64,000 nt of DNA from contig CAWCOH010000003.1 in NCBI GenBank assembly GCA_963797115.1, forward strand, positions 1 to 64,000, given 5' to 3'. Position numbers and translations under genes: made by a program. Below the pieces are notes generated by a model. That model was given only the letters and a program-made list of their open reading frames with translations. It did no database searches and had not been told where the DNA came from. How positions within the stretch are numbered: position 1 is the stretch's first letter; each line of letters starts with the position of its first letter. The DNA is from AP-15 sp963797115. GTDB lineage: Bacteria > Pseudomonadota > Alphaproteobacteria > ATCC43930 > CGMCC-115725. Shown piece after piece: positions 44,435 through 52,981 of this stretch.

Positions 44435-45600
44435 ATGCGCTTTACACCGAGCATCTTGGGTAAGCTGCTTGAACCCATCGAGCGCCGCCAGTTCGACAGG
44501 CTCGTCGCGCGTCATGCCGGCGATGCCTACGTCAAATCGTTTACCAGCTGGAACCATCTGCTGGCGCTGGTCTACGCCCAGTTCTCCTCGGCCATCAGCC
44601 TGCGGGGCCTGGAAGCGGGCTGGAACGCCAACCGCCAGCATCATTACCACCTGGGCAGCGGCCCGCTGGTCCGCTCGACCCTGGCCGATGCCAACAAACG
44701 GCGACCGGTTACGGTCTTTGCCGAGACTTCAGCCTGGTCGCAAACCAGCTCGATCGGCAGACGCGGCGCGACGGCACGGCCATGGTGAAGCTGATCGATG
44801 CGACGCCTATCCCGCTCAAATCAAACGGACGCATCCGCGGCTTGAAGATGCATGTCGTTTTTGACCCGAAGGCCGACTGTCCGAGCATCCTCGACATCAC
44901 CGATGCCAACGTCAACGACGCCCAGATCGGCCGCACGATCACCATCGAGCCGCGGGCAACCCCGGCCTGCGCCGGGGCAAGCTCTATGTCTTTGACAAGG
45001 GCTATTGCCATTATGGCTGGTGGACCGCAATCGCCGACCAGGGCGCGGTCTTTCTTACCCGACCCCAGACCAATAGGCGCTTCGAGGTCGTTGACGAGCG
45101 CCCCATCGCGCTGGCGCAAGGCGATGATCTCACTATGCTCCACGACACCGAGGTGCGCTTCGCCAGCACGGGTGAATTCGACATTGCCGATGCGGCTGCG
45201 CCGCCTGCGGGTCCAGCGGGCCGACGGGAAAACCATCACCCTGCTGACCAATGACCTCGAGCGCGCCGCCCTCGACATCGCCGCCCTCTACAAGGCCCGA
45301 TGGCAGATCGAGCTGCTGTTTCGCTGGATCAAACAGCATCTCCACATCCGCCGCTTTCTCGGCAACAACGACAACGCGATCCGCCTCCAGCTCTTTGCCG
45401 CGATGATCGCCTACGCGCTGCTGCGCATCGCCGCCCGCAGCCACTGTATCAAGATCTCGATCCTGCGCTTCACCGATCTGGTCGCCCTGGGCCTCTTCGA
45501 CCGCCGCCATATCGGCGCCATCGACAAACCCCCGCCCGTCAACCCAAGTCACCCAAAATGCCAAAACTCCCAAAACCAGCTGAGTTTCGGCTATGCCTGA
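44435..45600 (+). pseudogene. IS4-family transposase, multiply frameshifted
   Basis: The ATG at 44435 (AGAGGA upstream) starts a DUF4372-type N-terminus (SWNHLLALVYAQFSSAISLR). A one-base loss near 44727 shifts to the frame holding AMVKLIDATPIPLK with a catalytic Asp. A 23-nt hairpin (44962-44984) breaks IEPRAT|YVFDKGYCHYGWW. A third indel near 45175 restores the frame with LRVQRADGKTITLLTNDLER and the Y-REK-like ALYKARWQIELLFRWIKQHL. Not functional as written. Confidence 0.9.
44960..44984. repeat. REP-like hairpin inserted in the IS4 transposase
   Basis: CCCCGGC-CTGC-GCCGGGG followed by CAAGCTC. Deleting the 23 nt 44962-44984 restores the canonical IS4 reading E-P-x-A-T-Y-V-F-D-K-G-Y. It is 19/23 identical to the insert at 24421-24443. 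Confidence 0.85.
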
Positions 45601-45628
45601 CTTTCCCCGGACAGCCCTGCCGCATGCG

Positions 45629-45770
45629 GGGGAGGGTGAGGGAGGGGGCGACTCCGACGCCGCCTCCTTTGGTGCCAGTGAGGCATCGAGGAGCAGACCC
45701 GCAGGCTCTTCGCGCTGAACCGGCTGCGCGAGGTGCCGATCATCACTTTTGTCAACAGCTCGACCGCGAC
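45629..45770 (+). pseudogene. prfC fragment P2, right part
   Basis: It contains the right half of the GC palindrome (GGGGGAGGGTGAGGGAGGGGG) and then prfC homology from codon ~108 (CGACGCCGCC ... ATCGAGGAGCAGACCCGCAG ... CTGCGCGAGGTGCCGATCAT) to CTCGACCGCGAC. Between GCCGCC and ATCGAGGAG it has an extra segment containing TTTGGTGCC, which prfC lacks but P5 shares (CTAGTGGTGCC). Confidence 0.88.
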
Positions 45771-45862
45771 GGTATCGGGCATCTCCGCCGCGCCGCGTTA
45801 ATGGTGACCCGACAAAGGCAGCGAGGCCGATGTGACCCTCACTCCCATATGCCAATTGTTAA

Positions 45863-47557
45863 CTAGTTTCCGGGTGTCCCGGCGCCGCACAGCGTGCCGT
45901 TGATCTGACACTGCGGCGTTATCTCCAATTGTTCCTGCCGCTCGTTTAGCGCGGCGATTTCCGCCTGTGTCTCGGCATCGATATCGATGCCGGCGGTGGC
46001 GCAACCGCAAACCTGGCTTGCGCAGCAGCTGCATTGATTGATTTGCTCAAGCGCTAAAATTGCCTGCAACCCGCTGAGTTCCGCCAAGCCGCCGCAGGCG
46101 TGTTGCAGCAGGTGGGCTTTGCCGGGCGGGTTGACCGGCAGCGGTGTCGTCTGTCCAATCCCGAGGGTCGTACACAGCGTTGCGTCGCAGCTGTAGCCTA
46201 CCTGGATGCTCGAAGGCGACCCGTTCGGGCTCTGGCGGACGCCATTGCGGTAGGCCTCGCATACCCTCAAGCAGAGCGGACTTCCCTTGGTGACCGGATA
46301 TTGGGTGGCCGAAGAATAGAGCGGGCAGCCCTTGTCACCGGCCACGTCAGGTAAACAGCCGGTCGCCGGAGGATCGATAGGCTCGTGGTTTTTGAGGGGA
46401 TTGTGTGCGGCCGACCAGACGTAGACGGGTGGCGCTCCAAGGTTCGCATAAGCGGTATCGATTAGGGCGTAGAATTGCCCCAACACAGCATCCCTGTTGG
46501 GAGTGGACGAAAAAATTCCCGCAATGAAGCTCTGGACGCTGCCGGGATCGACCCCTGCTGCCGACAAAGCCGTTGCGACGGTGGCAGGATCAAGGTGTTC
46601 CGCGCGGATTCTTCCTCGAGCAAGACTGCGCCGAACTTCCTGCAGGGCCGCCAAGGCCGCGGGCGACGCACCTTGCGACGCCGTTGTCGGCGTCAATTCG
46701 TTCGCGTCGCACGGCACTCCGGCTTGCCCTAGTTCGAAGGGACCGTCATAGACTGGGCACGCGCATTCCACCAGATCGTTCCCGGCATCGTCTTGTTGTC
46801 CGGTATGACGGCATGGTGCGGTCATGCATCCGGCGTACTTGCCGGCCGAGCAGGTCGTCGAGTTGGGCGACGTCCCGGTGTCGTAATCCGAATTCTTGAG
46901 CGTCGAAAACACCGATATGAGCTCGGCGCCCGGAATAACGTTATTGGTGTTGGCCGCCCGGCAGACCGGCGCCAAGTTCCACCACGTGTTATCGCGGATC
47001 GGCGCCCGCGGGCTGCAGAGTTCGCCGTCATGGCCGCATGCGGCTATTGTGCGCAAGTATAGATTGAGGTTCAGAATCGCGTTTATGCTGACGAAATAGG
47101 GCACATAGGGCGGGTATTGTTCGGTTTTGATCTCATAGCAGGTGCAGTTTGCCGATTTGCCGTCCGGCGCCAAGATGCAAGGCAGCGGCGGGTTGACCGA
47201 TGCCGTGCCGTCCGCTGGCACAGGAGTGCCGATCGCCGGACCGGAAAAGTAGCACAGCGCGTAGGAGAACGGGCGGCCGACCGGCGGCCTGCACGCCAGG
47301 AAATCGGACTGAACGAGCCAAATATCCGCATAGGCGGGGCCGAACGGTGTCGTGTAGCGGTCATTGAAACGGAATGTAGCGGCTCGGATCGAGCCTAGAG
47401 CGGCACCCTCGTCGGTCCGGCCGGCAAACGGGTTCCCCGTCGATTGCGCCTGCGCCGGGGTAAGCTGCGCGCAGAAAGATGCCAGTAAGAAAACGCCCGG
47501 CCTCAGAAGGCGGGTGAACGCCGAGAGTAGTCGGCCGGACCCGTTGTCAATGTTCAC
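45863..47557 (-). CDS. Large Cys-rich secreted hypothetical protein
   Basis: This protein has about 564 residues from GTG 47557 (AGAGG upstream); a longer start at 47632 is possible. A signal peptide is clear (RPGVFLLASFCAQLTPAQAQ). The mature part has around 30 cysteines, many in close sets (CILAPDGKSANCTCYEI, CSAGKYAGCMTAPC, CSCCASQVCGC), and the motif YFSGPAIGTPVPADG. It looks like a disulfide-rich extracytoplasmic protein; no family was recognised. It is alone in the cassette between prfC fragments P2 and P3. Confidence 0.75.
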   Translation of the reverse strand: MNIDNGSGRLLSAFTRLLRPGVFLLASFCAQLTPAQAQSTGNPFAGRTDEGAALGSIRAATFRFNDRYTTPFGPAYADIWLVQSDFLACRPPVGRPFSYALCYFSGPAIGTPVPADGTASVNPPLPCILAPDGKSANCTCYEIKTEQYPPYVPYFVSINAILNLNLYLRTIAACGHDGELCSPRAPIRDNTWWNLAPVCRAANTNNVIPGAELISVFSTLKNSDYDTGTSPNSTTCSAGKYAGCMTAPCRHTGQQDDAGNDLVECACPVYDGPFELGQAGVPCDANELTPTTASQGASPAALAALQEVRRSLARGRIRAEHLDPATVATALSAAGVDPGSVQSFIAGIFSSTPNRDAVLGQFYALIDTAYANLGAPPVYVWSAAHNPLKNHEPIDPPATGCLPDVAGDKGCPLYSSATQYPVTKGSPLCLRVCEAYRNGVRQSPNGSPSSIQVGYSCDATLCTTLGIGQTTPLPVNPPGKAHLLQHACGGLAELSGLQAILALEQINQCSCCASQVCGCATAGIDIDAETQAEIAALNERQEQLEITPQCQINGTLCGAGTPGN

Positions 47558-47855
47558 TCGGATGCCTCTGTGATGCGGTGCACAGCCGTGCCGATAATTC
47601 GGATTGCATAATCGGCGGGGATGAGCCGCCACCCGATCAGATCACGTACGCAGAGCCGAACCCGCGGCGTAGACTGATCTGACTGGCGCACGCACAACCG
47701 CAGCCCGCGACTGCGCGAGAAGTTCTCTAAATCTCGCCGCGTCCAAAAGCCGTCAGATCTGCCGCCGATTCGGCAAGAGGCTACGGCTTCTCCAATTTGT
47801 GATTGTGGTTGCTGCAGCAACGAGGGACGTCGTCCTGGCACCTATCAGCCGGGCG

Positions 47856-48004
47856 AGACCGCGGCCGACAGCGCGGTGATGGTGCTCGAAGCCGCCCCAA
47901 TGGAGCCGAGGGGGGATCGAGGAGCAGACCCGCAAGCCCTTCGAGGTGTGCCGGCTGCGCGACGTGCCGATCATGACTTTCATCAACAAGCTCGACCGCG
48001 AGGC
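47856..48004 (+). pseudogene. prfC fragment P3
   Basis: It starts at GACCGCGGCCGACAGCGCGG, exactly where the palindrome breaks P1, P2 and P5 (prfC 56761), and runs to CATCAACAAGCTCGACCGCG. It lacks the palindrome but has an extra CCAATGGAGCCGAGGGGGG after GCCGCC, similar to the extra segment in P2 and P5. It lies 78 bp beyond the 3' end of the cyo operon. The short stretch 47558-47855 before it shows no supportable gene. Confidence 0.9.
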
Positions 48005-48081
48005 TGCGGTTACTCGGGCGCGGCGTCCGTGACCAAAGTCACCAAGATCCGAGTCGAGGCTTCGCGGTCAGGGCGGCATAT

Positions 48082-48441
48082 TCACGGCATCGGCATCATA
48101 TTGATGTTGAGGTTGGTGATGATCCAGATCGAGCCGGTGATAATGAGGAAGACGATCAGCACGCCAAAGGCGAGGGCCAGAATATTGTTCGTATGGTCGG
48201 GCCCGCTGCCCAGATGCAAAAAGAAGACGAGGTGGATACCGATCTGCGCGAAAGCGAGCACGATCAACCCGACGGGTATGCCCGGGGCCCACAACAAATT
48301 CGTCTGCGACACGACGAACGAAGCGATCGTCGCCAGGATGGCAAGCCCGAGCCCCGCCGTGTACGACAGAACGCTGGCCGTAGACTCTTCGTGCTCGACA
48401 CCCGGCGTCCGGTCGTCGAACACGCGATCTTGACCGTCCAT
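48082..48441 (-). CDS. cyoD: Cytochrome o ubiquinol oxidase subunit IV
   Basis: This 119-residue protein has three hydrophobic helices (VLSYTAGLGLAILATIASFV, IPVGLIVLAFAQIGIHLVFF, NNILALAFGVLIVFLIITGS). HLVFFLHLG is the CyoD signature. It starts at 48441, overlapping the cyoC stop by one base. It assists assembly of the copper-haem site. It is the last gene of the operon; no cyoE (haem O synthase) follows. Confidence 0.95.
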   Translation of the reverse strand: MDGQDRVFDDRTPGVEHEESTASVLSYTAGLGLAILATIASFVVSQTNLLWAPGIPVGLIVLAFAQIGIHLVFFLHLGSGPDHTNNILALAFGVLIVFLIITGSIWIITNLNINMMPMP

Positions 48442-49070
48442 CACTGGAAGTCTCCCATCAGATAGACCAACGTGAATACCCCGACCCAGATAATGTCCAG
48501 CGCGTGCCAGAACAGGCTCCAGCACAACAGGCGTCGCAGCACGTGCGGGCGCAGGCCTTTGACGACGACCTGCGCCACCATATAGATGAGCCAAAGGAGG
48601 CCGGCGGTGACGTGCGCGCCGTGCATGCCCACCAAGGCAAAAAAGGCCGATAAGAAGGCGCTGCGCGAGGGTGCGGCGCCCTCGCTGACCATGCCGGCGA
48701 ATTCCGAGATCTCGATGAACAGAAAGGCCGCGCCGAGCACGAATGTTAAGGCGGCGAAGACCAAGAAGCGGTCCGGCTGCCGCCGTTCGGCCGACAACGC
48801 CCCGAGCCCGCAGGTGTAGCTCGAGAACAACAGGCACATCGTTTCGATGAAGACATTGCGGAGATTGAACAGCTCGGACCCGGTCGGGCCGCCGGCGGTA
48901 TTGCCCACCAGGACCGCATAGGCCGCGAACAGGGCCGAGAACATGACGAAGTCGCTGAGGATGAAGATCCAGAACCCGTAGGCGACGACGACTCGGGTCG
49001 GGGCCGGCCCGCCGCCGCCGCGCCCACGCGCGAGTTCGGTCGGGACCGCTTCGATCGTTGCTATCGTCAT
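48441..49070 (-). CDS. cyoC: Cytochrome o ubiquinol oxidase subunit III
   Basis: This 209-residue protein has five helices. GFWIFILSDFVMFSALFAAY, FIEISEFAGMV, GMHGAHVTAGLLWLIYMVAQ and FWHALDIIWVGVFTLVYLMG are the subunit III hallmarks. The ATG at 49070 overlaps the cyoB stop (ATGA), so translation is coupled. The N-terminal ~25 residues are Gly-rich and cytoplasmic. Confidence 0.96.
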   Translation of the reverse strand: MTIATIEAVPTELARGRGGGGPAPTRVVVAYGFWIFILSDFVMFSALFAAYAVLVGNTAGGPTGSELFNLRNVFIETMCLLFSSYTCGLGALSAERRQPDRFLVFAALTFVLGAAFLFIEISEFAGMVSEGAAPSRSAFLSAFFALVGMHGAHVTAGLLWLIYMVAQVVVKGLRPHVLRRLLCWSLFWHALDIIWVGVFTLVYLMGDFQ

Positions 49071-51037
49071 GCGGGCCGTCCGAGGCCCAGCCGGGCCCGC
49101 TCTATTCGCGCAATTTCGCTGGCCGGGATATCGCGCTCTCGGTTCTCGCTCCAGCCGAACACCAGGACCGTGACCGCCGCGGCTAAAAGGCCCAGAATAA
49201 ACATCCACCAGATCTGCCAGATCGCCGCAAAACCGGTTACCACCGCAAAGAAGGCGGTGATAAAGCCGGTCGCGCTGTTGCGCGGCATCTCGATGGTTTC
49301 ATAGGCCGGCTCGGACGCGGGCAGCCCGTGTCGCTTCATCTGCCAGAACGCGTCGATCGTCTCCACCCGGGGCAGCACCGCGAAATTGTAGGCTGGCGGC
49401 GGCGACGAAGTCGCCCACTCCAGGGTTCGACCGTTCCACGGGTCGCCGGTCAGGTCGAGGCGCTGCTCCCGCGTGCGGATGCTGACATAAAGCTGCGCGA
49501 TCTGGCAGAGGATTCCGGCGAAAATGACCACGGCACCGACCTCCGCGACGAGCAGCAATGGCTGCCAGCTCGGGTCCGGGATGTGCTGCAGGCGCCGCGT
49601 CATCCCCATCAGGCCCAGCATGTAAAGCGGCATGAAGGCGAGATAGAAGCCAACGAGCCAGCACCAGAAGCTGGCCTTGCCCCACCTTTCGTCGAGAGTG
49701 AACCCGAACGCCTTCGGGAACCAGTAATTGTAGCCCGCCAGCGCACCGAAGACCACACCGCCGATAATGACGTTGTGAAAATGGGCGACCAGGAAGACAC
49801 TGTTGTGGAGCACGAAATCGACCGGCGGGACCGCCAGCAACACGCCGGTCAGGCCGCCGATGACGAAGGTGATGATGAAGCCGACCGTATATAGCATCGG
49901 CGTCTTGAACACGATGCGACCGCGGAACATCGTGAACAGCCAGTTGAAGACTTTGACGCCGGTCGGCACTGCGATGATCGACGACATGATGCCAAAGAAG
50001 GCGTTGACGTCCGCACCCGCCCCCATCGTGAAAAAGTGATGCAGCCAAACCATAAAAGAGAGGATGCAGATCCCCAGGGTAGCGAGAACCATCGAGCGGT
50101 AGCTGAACAGCCCCTTGCCGGAAAAGGTCGCGACCACTTCGGAGAAGATGCCGAAAGCCGGCAAGATCAGGATGTAGACCTCGGGGTGGCCCCACGCCCA
50201 GAACAGGTTGACATACATCATCTGGTTGCCGCCGGCCTCGTTGGTAAAGAAATGCATGCCGAGGTAACGGTCGAGCAGCAGCATCACAAAGGTCGCGGTC
50301 AGGATCGGGAAGGCGGCGACGATCAACAGATTTGCCGCGAGTGCCGTCCAGCAGAACACCGGCATGCGGAAATAGATCATGCCCGGAGCGCGCAATTTGA
50401 GGATCGTCGTCACGAAATTGACGCCGGTCAGCAAGGTGCCGATGCCCGAGATCTGCAATGACCAGAGGTAATAGTCGACGCCCTCATCGGGGGAAAAGGC
50501 GAGCTCGGACAGCGGCGGGTAGCCCATCCAGCCGGTGCGCGCGAAACTGCCGATGACGAGCGACATATTGATCAGCAGCGCGCCCGTTGCCGTCAGCCAG
50601 AAGCTGACCGAGTTGAGCGTCGGGAAGGCGACGTCGCGCACGCCGAGCTGCAACGGCACGGCAAAGTTCATCAGCCCGATGACCAGCGGCATCGCCACGA
50701 AAAAGATCATGATCGAGCCGTGCGCAGAGAAGATCTGGTCGTAGTGATCAGATGGCAAGTATCCCTCGGCGTCACCGACCGCGATCGCCTGCTGCGTGCG
50801 CATCATGATCGCGTCGGAATAGCCGCGCAGCAGCATGACCAGTCCCAGAGCGAAATACATCACGCCGATGCGCTTGTGGTCGACGCTGGTGATCCACTCG
50901 CGCCACAGATAGGGCCACCAGCCCTTGACGGTGACGATCGCAAGCACCGCCAGAATGACGAGGCCGACCACGCCCATTGCGTAAAGCGGGAGCGGCTGGT
51001 CGAGAGGAATTGCCGCCCAGCTCAGCCTGCCCAGCAT
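49067..51037 (-). CDS. cyoB: Cytochrome o ubiquinol oxidase subunit I
   Basis: This 656-residue haem-copper oxidase is preceded by GGAGG at its ATG (51037). The haem ligand is in IFSAHGSIMIFFVAMPL. The CuB His and cross-linked Tyr are in WAWGHPEVYILILPAFG. CuB histidines are in VWLHHFFTMG and the haem pair in FLVAHFHNVIIGG. The protein pumps protons while reducing O2 with ubiquinol. The start is one base after the cyoA stop. The length matches E. coli CyoB (663). Confidence 0.97.
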   Translation of the reverse strand: MLGRLSWAAIPLDQPLPLYAMGVVGLVILAVLAIVTVKGWWPYLWREWITSVDHKRIGVMYFALGLVMLLRGYSDAIMMRTQQAIAVGDAEGYLPSDHYDQIFSAHGSIMIFFVAMPLVIGLMNFAVPLQLGVRDVAFPTLNSVSFWLTATGALLINMSLVIGSFARTGWMGYPPLSELAFSPDEGVDYYLWSLQISGIGTLLTGVNFVTTILKLRAPGMIYFRMPVFCWTALAANLLIVAAFPILTATFVMLLLDRYLGMHFFTNEAGGNQMMYVNLFWAWGHPEVYILILPAFGIFSEVVATFSGKGLFSYRSMVLATLGICILSFMVWLHHFFTMGAGADVNAFFGIMSSIIAVPTGVKVFNWLFTMFRGRIVFKTPMLYTVGFIITFVIGGLTGVLLAVPPVDFVLHNSVFLVAHFHNVIIGGVVFGALAGYNYWFPKAFGFTLDERWGKASFWCWLVGFYLAFMPLYMLGLMGMTRRLQHIPDPSWQPLLLVAEVGAVVIFAGILCQIAQLYVSIRTREQRLDLTGDPWNGRTLEWATSSPPPAYNFAVLPRVETIDAFWQMKRHGLPASEPAYETIEMPRNSATGFITAFFAVVTGFAAIWQIWWMFILGLLAAAVTVLVFGWSENRERDIPASEIARIERARLGLGRPA

Positions 51038-51038
51038 G

Positions 51039-52043
51039 TCAACCTCCCGCCTGCCGCGTCGGCGGACACCAGGCCCCGGCGGCGCGCGTATTTCCGGGAC
51101 CCGCCGCCGTCTGGTCGACGATGCGCTCGAACATGTTGGGCTCGACCGAGCGATAGGTCGCCGGCGGCACCGCTTTGCTCGGCTTTGACAATGCGGCGTA
51201 GCCGGCATCGTCGAGCGCAGACCCGGCCCCGCGCACCTGCGTGACCCAGCCGTCGAAATCGCCGGCCGGCACCGCTCTCGCGATGAACCGCATTTCCGCA
51301 AACCCCGCGCCGCTATAATTTGCCGAAAAGCCGGGATATTCGCCCGGCTTGTCCGCCAGCAGGTGGAGGTGCGTGGTCATGCCGCCCATCGTGTAGATCT
51401 GGCTGCCGAGCTGCGGCACGAAGAAGGAATTCATCACTGTCGCCGAGGTGAGACGAAACCTCACCGGCGTTCCCGCCGGTATGACCAGCTGATTGACCGC
51501 GGCCACGCCCTGATCGGGGTAGATGAACAGCCATTTCCAATCGAGCGCCACGACGTCCACATTGAGCGGCTTGGCGTCCGCGGGGATCGGCGCCCGCGGA
51601 TCGAGCTGATGGGAACCGATCCAGATGACCCCGCCCAAGAGGATCACGATCAGCGCCGGGATCGACCAGAGGACGAATTCGAGACGGCCTTCAAAGGATT
51701 CGTCCGGGTCGTGGCTGGCGCGGAGGTTTGACGACCGGTACCACCAGGCGAATGCCAACGTCGCCAGGACCACCGGAACCACGACGACGAGCATGATCGC
51801 CGTGGAGTTGACCATCAGGAGCAGCTCCTGCGCCGCGATCGGCCCTTGCGGATCCAATATGCCGGCCTGCCGACAGGAAGCGACCAGTGCGGCGGCACAT
51901 ACGATCAGGCAGCGCAGCAAGCCCGAGCGCGGCGGCCAACCCCGCGTCTTAAATGCGGGACCGTGCGACGTGCCATAGCCCGCGTAACGCCCGTCATGCA
52001 TGGAGGCCTCCGCTACCGAGGGTGGCGCTGAGTCGCCGCTCAT
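51039..52043 (-). CDS. cyoA: Cytochrome o ubiquinol oxidase subunit II
   Basis: The protein has 334 residues, or 320 if it begins at the ATG at 52001. It has a lipoprotein signal (LIVCAAALVASC, lipobox LVASC) and two helices (MLVVVVPVVLATLAFAWWYR, FVLWSIPALIVILLGGVIWI). The cupredoxin domain (VMNSFFVPQLGSQIYTMGGM, ADKPGEYPGFSANYSGAGF) lacks the CuA ligands, as expected for a quinol oxidase. A COX_ARM-like tail follows. It is first in the cyoABCD operon. The upstream region to 52180 would hold the promoter, followed by a GC-rich repeat and prfC fragment P4. Confidence 0.95.
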   Translation of the reverse strand: MSGDSAPPSVAEASMHDGRYAGYGTSHGPAFKTRGWPPRSGLLRCLIVCAAALVASCRQAGILDPQGPIAAQELLLMVNSTAIMLVVVVPVVLATLAFAWWYRSSNLRASHDPDESFEGRLEFVLWSIPALIVILLGGVIWIGSHQLDPRAPIPADAKPLNVDVVALDWKWLFIYPDQGVAAVNQLVIPAGTPVRFRLTSATVMNSFFVPQLGSQIYTMGGMTTHLHLLADKPGEYPGFSANYSGAGFAEMRFIARAVPAGDFDGWVTQVRGAGSALDDAGYAALSKPSKAVPPATYRSVEPNMFERIVDQTAAGPGNTRAAGAWCPPTRQAGG

Positions 52044-52180
52044 GTCGCGCCCGGTCCTTAACGGTTAAGTCTAATGGCAGAGCCGCTGCTTGCCAATGCC
52101 GCACGGCGCACCGCCTTCAGCCGACGACCCGCTCGGCTCGCCCCCGTTCCGAGGCTAGGGCATGCACACATCTGACGGCC

Positions 52181-52345
52181 AAAATCTCCCTCTCCGCCCT
52201 CGGGGGCGGAGAGGGTCGGGGTGAGGTGGGGGAGCCCTCCCGTTCCGAACCAGCGGCACCACCCACCTCACCCTCTCGGCGCTGCGCGTCGGGTCCCTCC
52301 CTCTCCCCCCGCAAGCGGGCGGAGAGGGGCAAAGGCTCGCGATAG
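52181..52345. repeat. GC-rich palindromic repeat block upstream of cyoA
   Basis: It contains CTCCCTCTCCGCC-CTCG-GGGGCGGAGAGGG and, 100 bp further, CTCCCCCCGCAAGCGGGCGG with AGAGGGG. These are nested hairpins of the same style as the other GC palindromes. It fills most of the 350-bp gap between cyoA and prfC fragment P4; no gene was seen there. Confidence 0.7.
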
Positions 52346-52389
52346 GATGGTCGCCAGCAGAAAATAAGTGCATACCCTAGCGCTCCGAG

Positions 52390-52668
52390 GGGGGCATCGA
52401 GGAGCAGCCCGCAAGCTTTGTCGGGCTCTGCCGGCTGCGCGACGTGCCGATCATCACCTTCGGCAACAAGCTCGACCGCGAGGCCCGCGACCCGTTCGAC
52501 CTACTGGACGAGATCGAGCAAGGCCTCGCGCTCGACGTGAGCCCGGCCTCCTGGCCGATCGGCATGGGGCGCGACTTTCTCGGCATTTATGATTTGTTTG
52601 CCAATACGCTCATGTTGTTCGAGCACGGCGTCCACGACCGGGTCACCGAGCCGGTACGCTGCATCTCC
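52390..52668 (+). pseudogene. prfC fragment P4
   Basis: It matches prfC from codon ~115 (GCATCGAGGAGCAG) to codon ~207 (CGGTCACCGAGCCGGTACGC). The G4 motif region NKLDREARDPFDLLDEIEQG reads in one frame from 52468. Identity is higher than in P1 to P3, but both ends are cut and there is no start. It lies immediately before the DUF433/DUF5615 pair. Confidence 0.92.
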
Positions 52669-52738
52669 GCCGGCAGTGTGCTAGATTGACCGGCTGAGCG
52701 GCGGGAGAGCCGCCTGCGAACGTCTACGAGGCAACCGT

Positions 52739-52981
52739 GTGAACCCACTTCTGGAACGAATTACCATAGACCCCAGAATTTGCGGCGGTAAGCCTTGCAT
52801 AAAAGGCACCCGGATCTGGGTCTCGCTTATTCTCGATTTCCTTGCCGACGACATGACCGAGGCCGAACTGCTCGACCAATATCCGGGGCTGACGCATGAA
52901 GACGTATTGGCGGCAATCGCCTACGGCGCCGAAGCAGCCCGGGAGCAGATCATCCCGGTCCCCGCCGAAACCGCGGCGTGA
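52739..52981 (+). CDS. DUF433 antitoxin
   Basis: This 80-residue protein starts at GTG 52739. LERITIDPRICGGKPCIKGT and RIWVSLILDFLADDMTEAEL, LDQYPGLTHEDVLAAIAYGA make a textbook DUF433 helix-turn-helix domain. Such proteins pair with DUF5615 PIN-like toxins. The TGA overlaps the start of the partner (GTGA). Confidence 0.94.
   Translation: MNPLLERITIDPRICGGKPCIKGTRIWVSLILDFLADDMTEAELLDQYPGLTHEDVLAAIAYGAEAAREQIIPVPAETAA

Larger units (their letters stand above)
44321..45619. mobile_element. IS4-family insertion sequence inside the palindrome of prfC fragment P2
   Basis: Terminal inverted repeats are CAGGGCTGTCCGGGGAA (left, 44321 on) and its complement ending at 45619, with one extra T in the right copy. 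Element length is 1299 bp. The flanks CCGCCAGCG (44312-44320) and CCGCATGCG (45620-45628) match 7 of 9, consistent with a drifted 9-bp target duplication. The target is the loop of the GC palindrome that also interrupts P1 and P5. Confidence 0.85.

Noticed and set aside
45863..47632. Metallothionein or cytochrome c assignment for the Cys-rich protein
   Set aside because: The cysteines are not in CXXCH haem motifs and the protein is far too long and diverse for a metallothionein.
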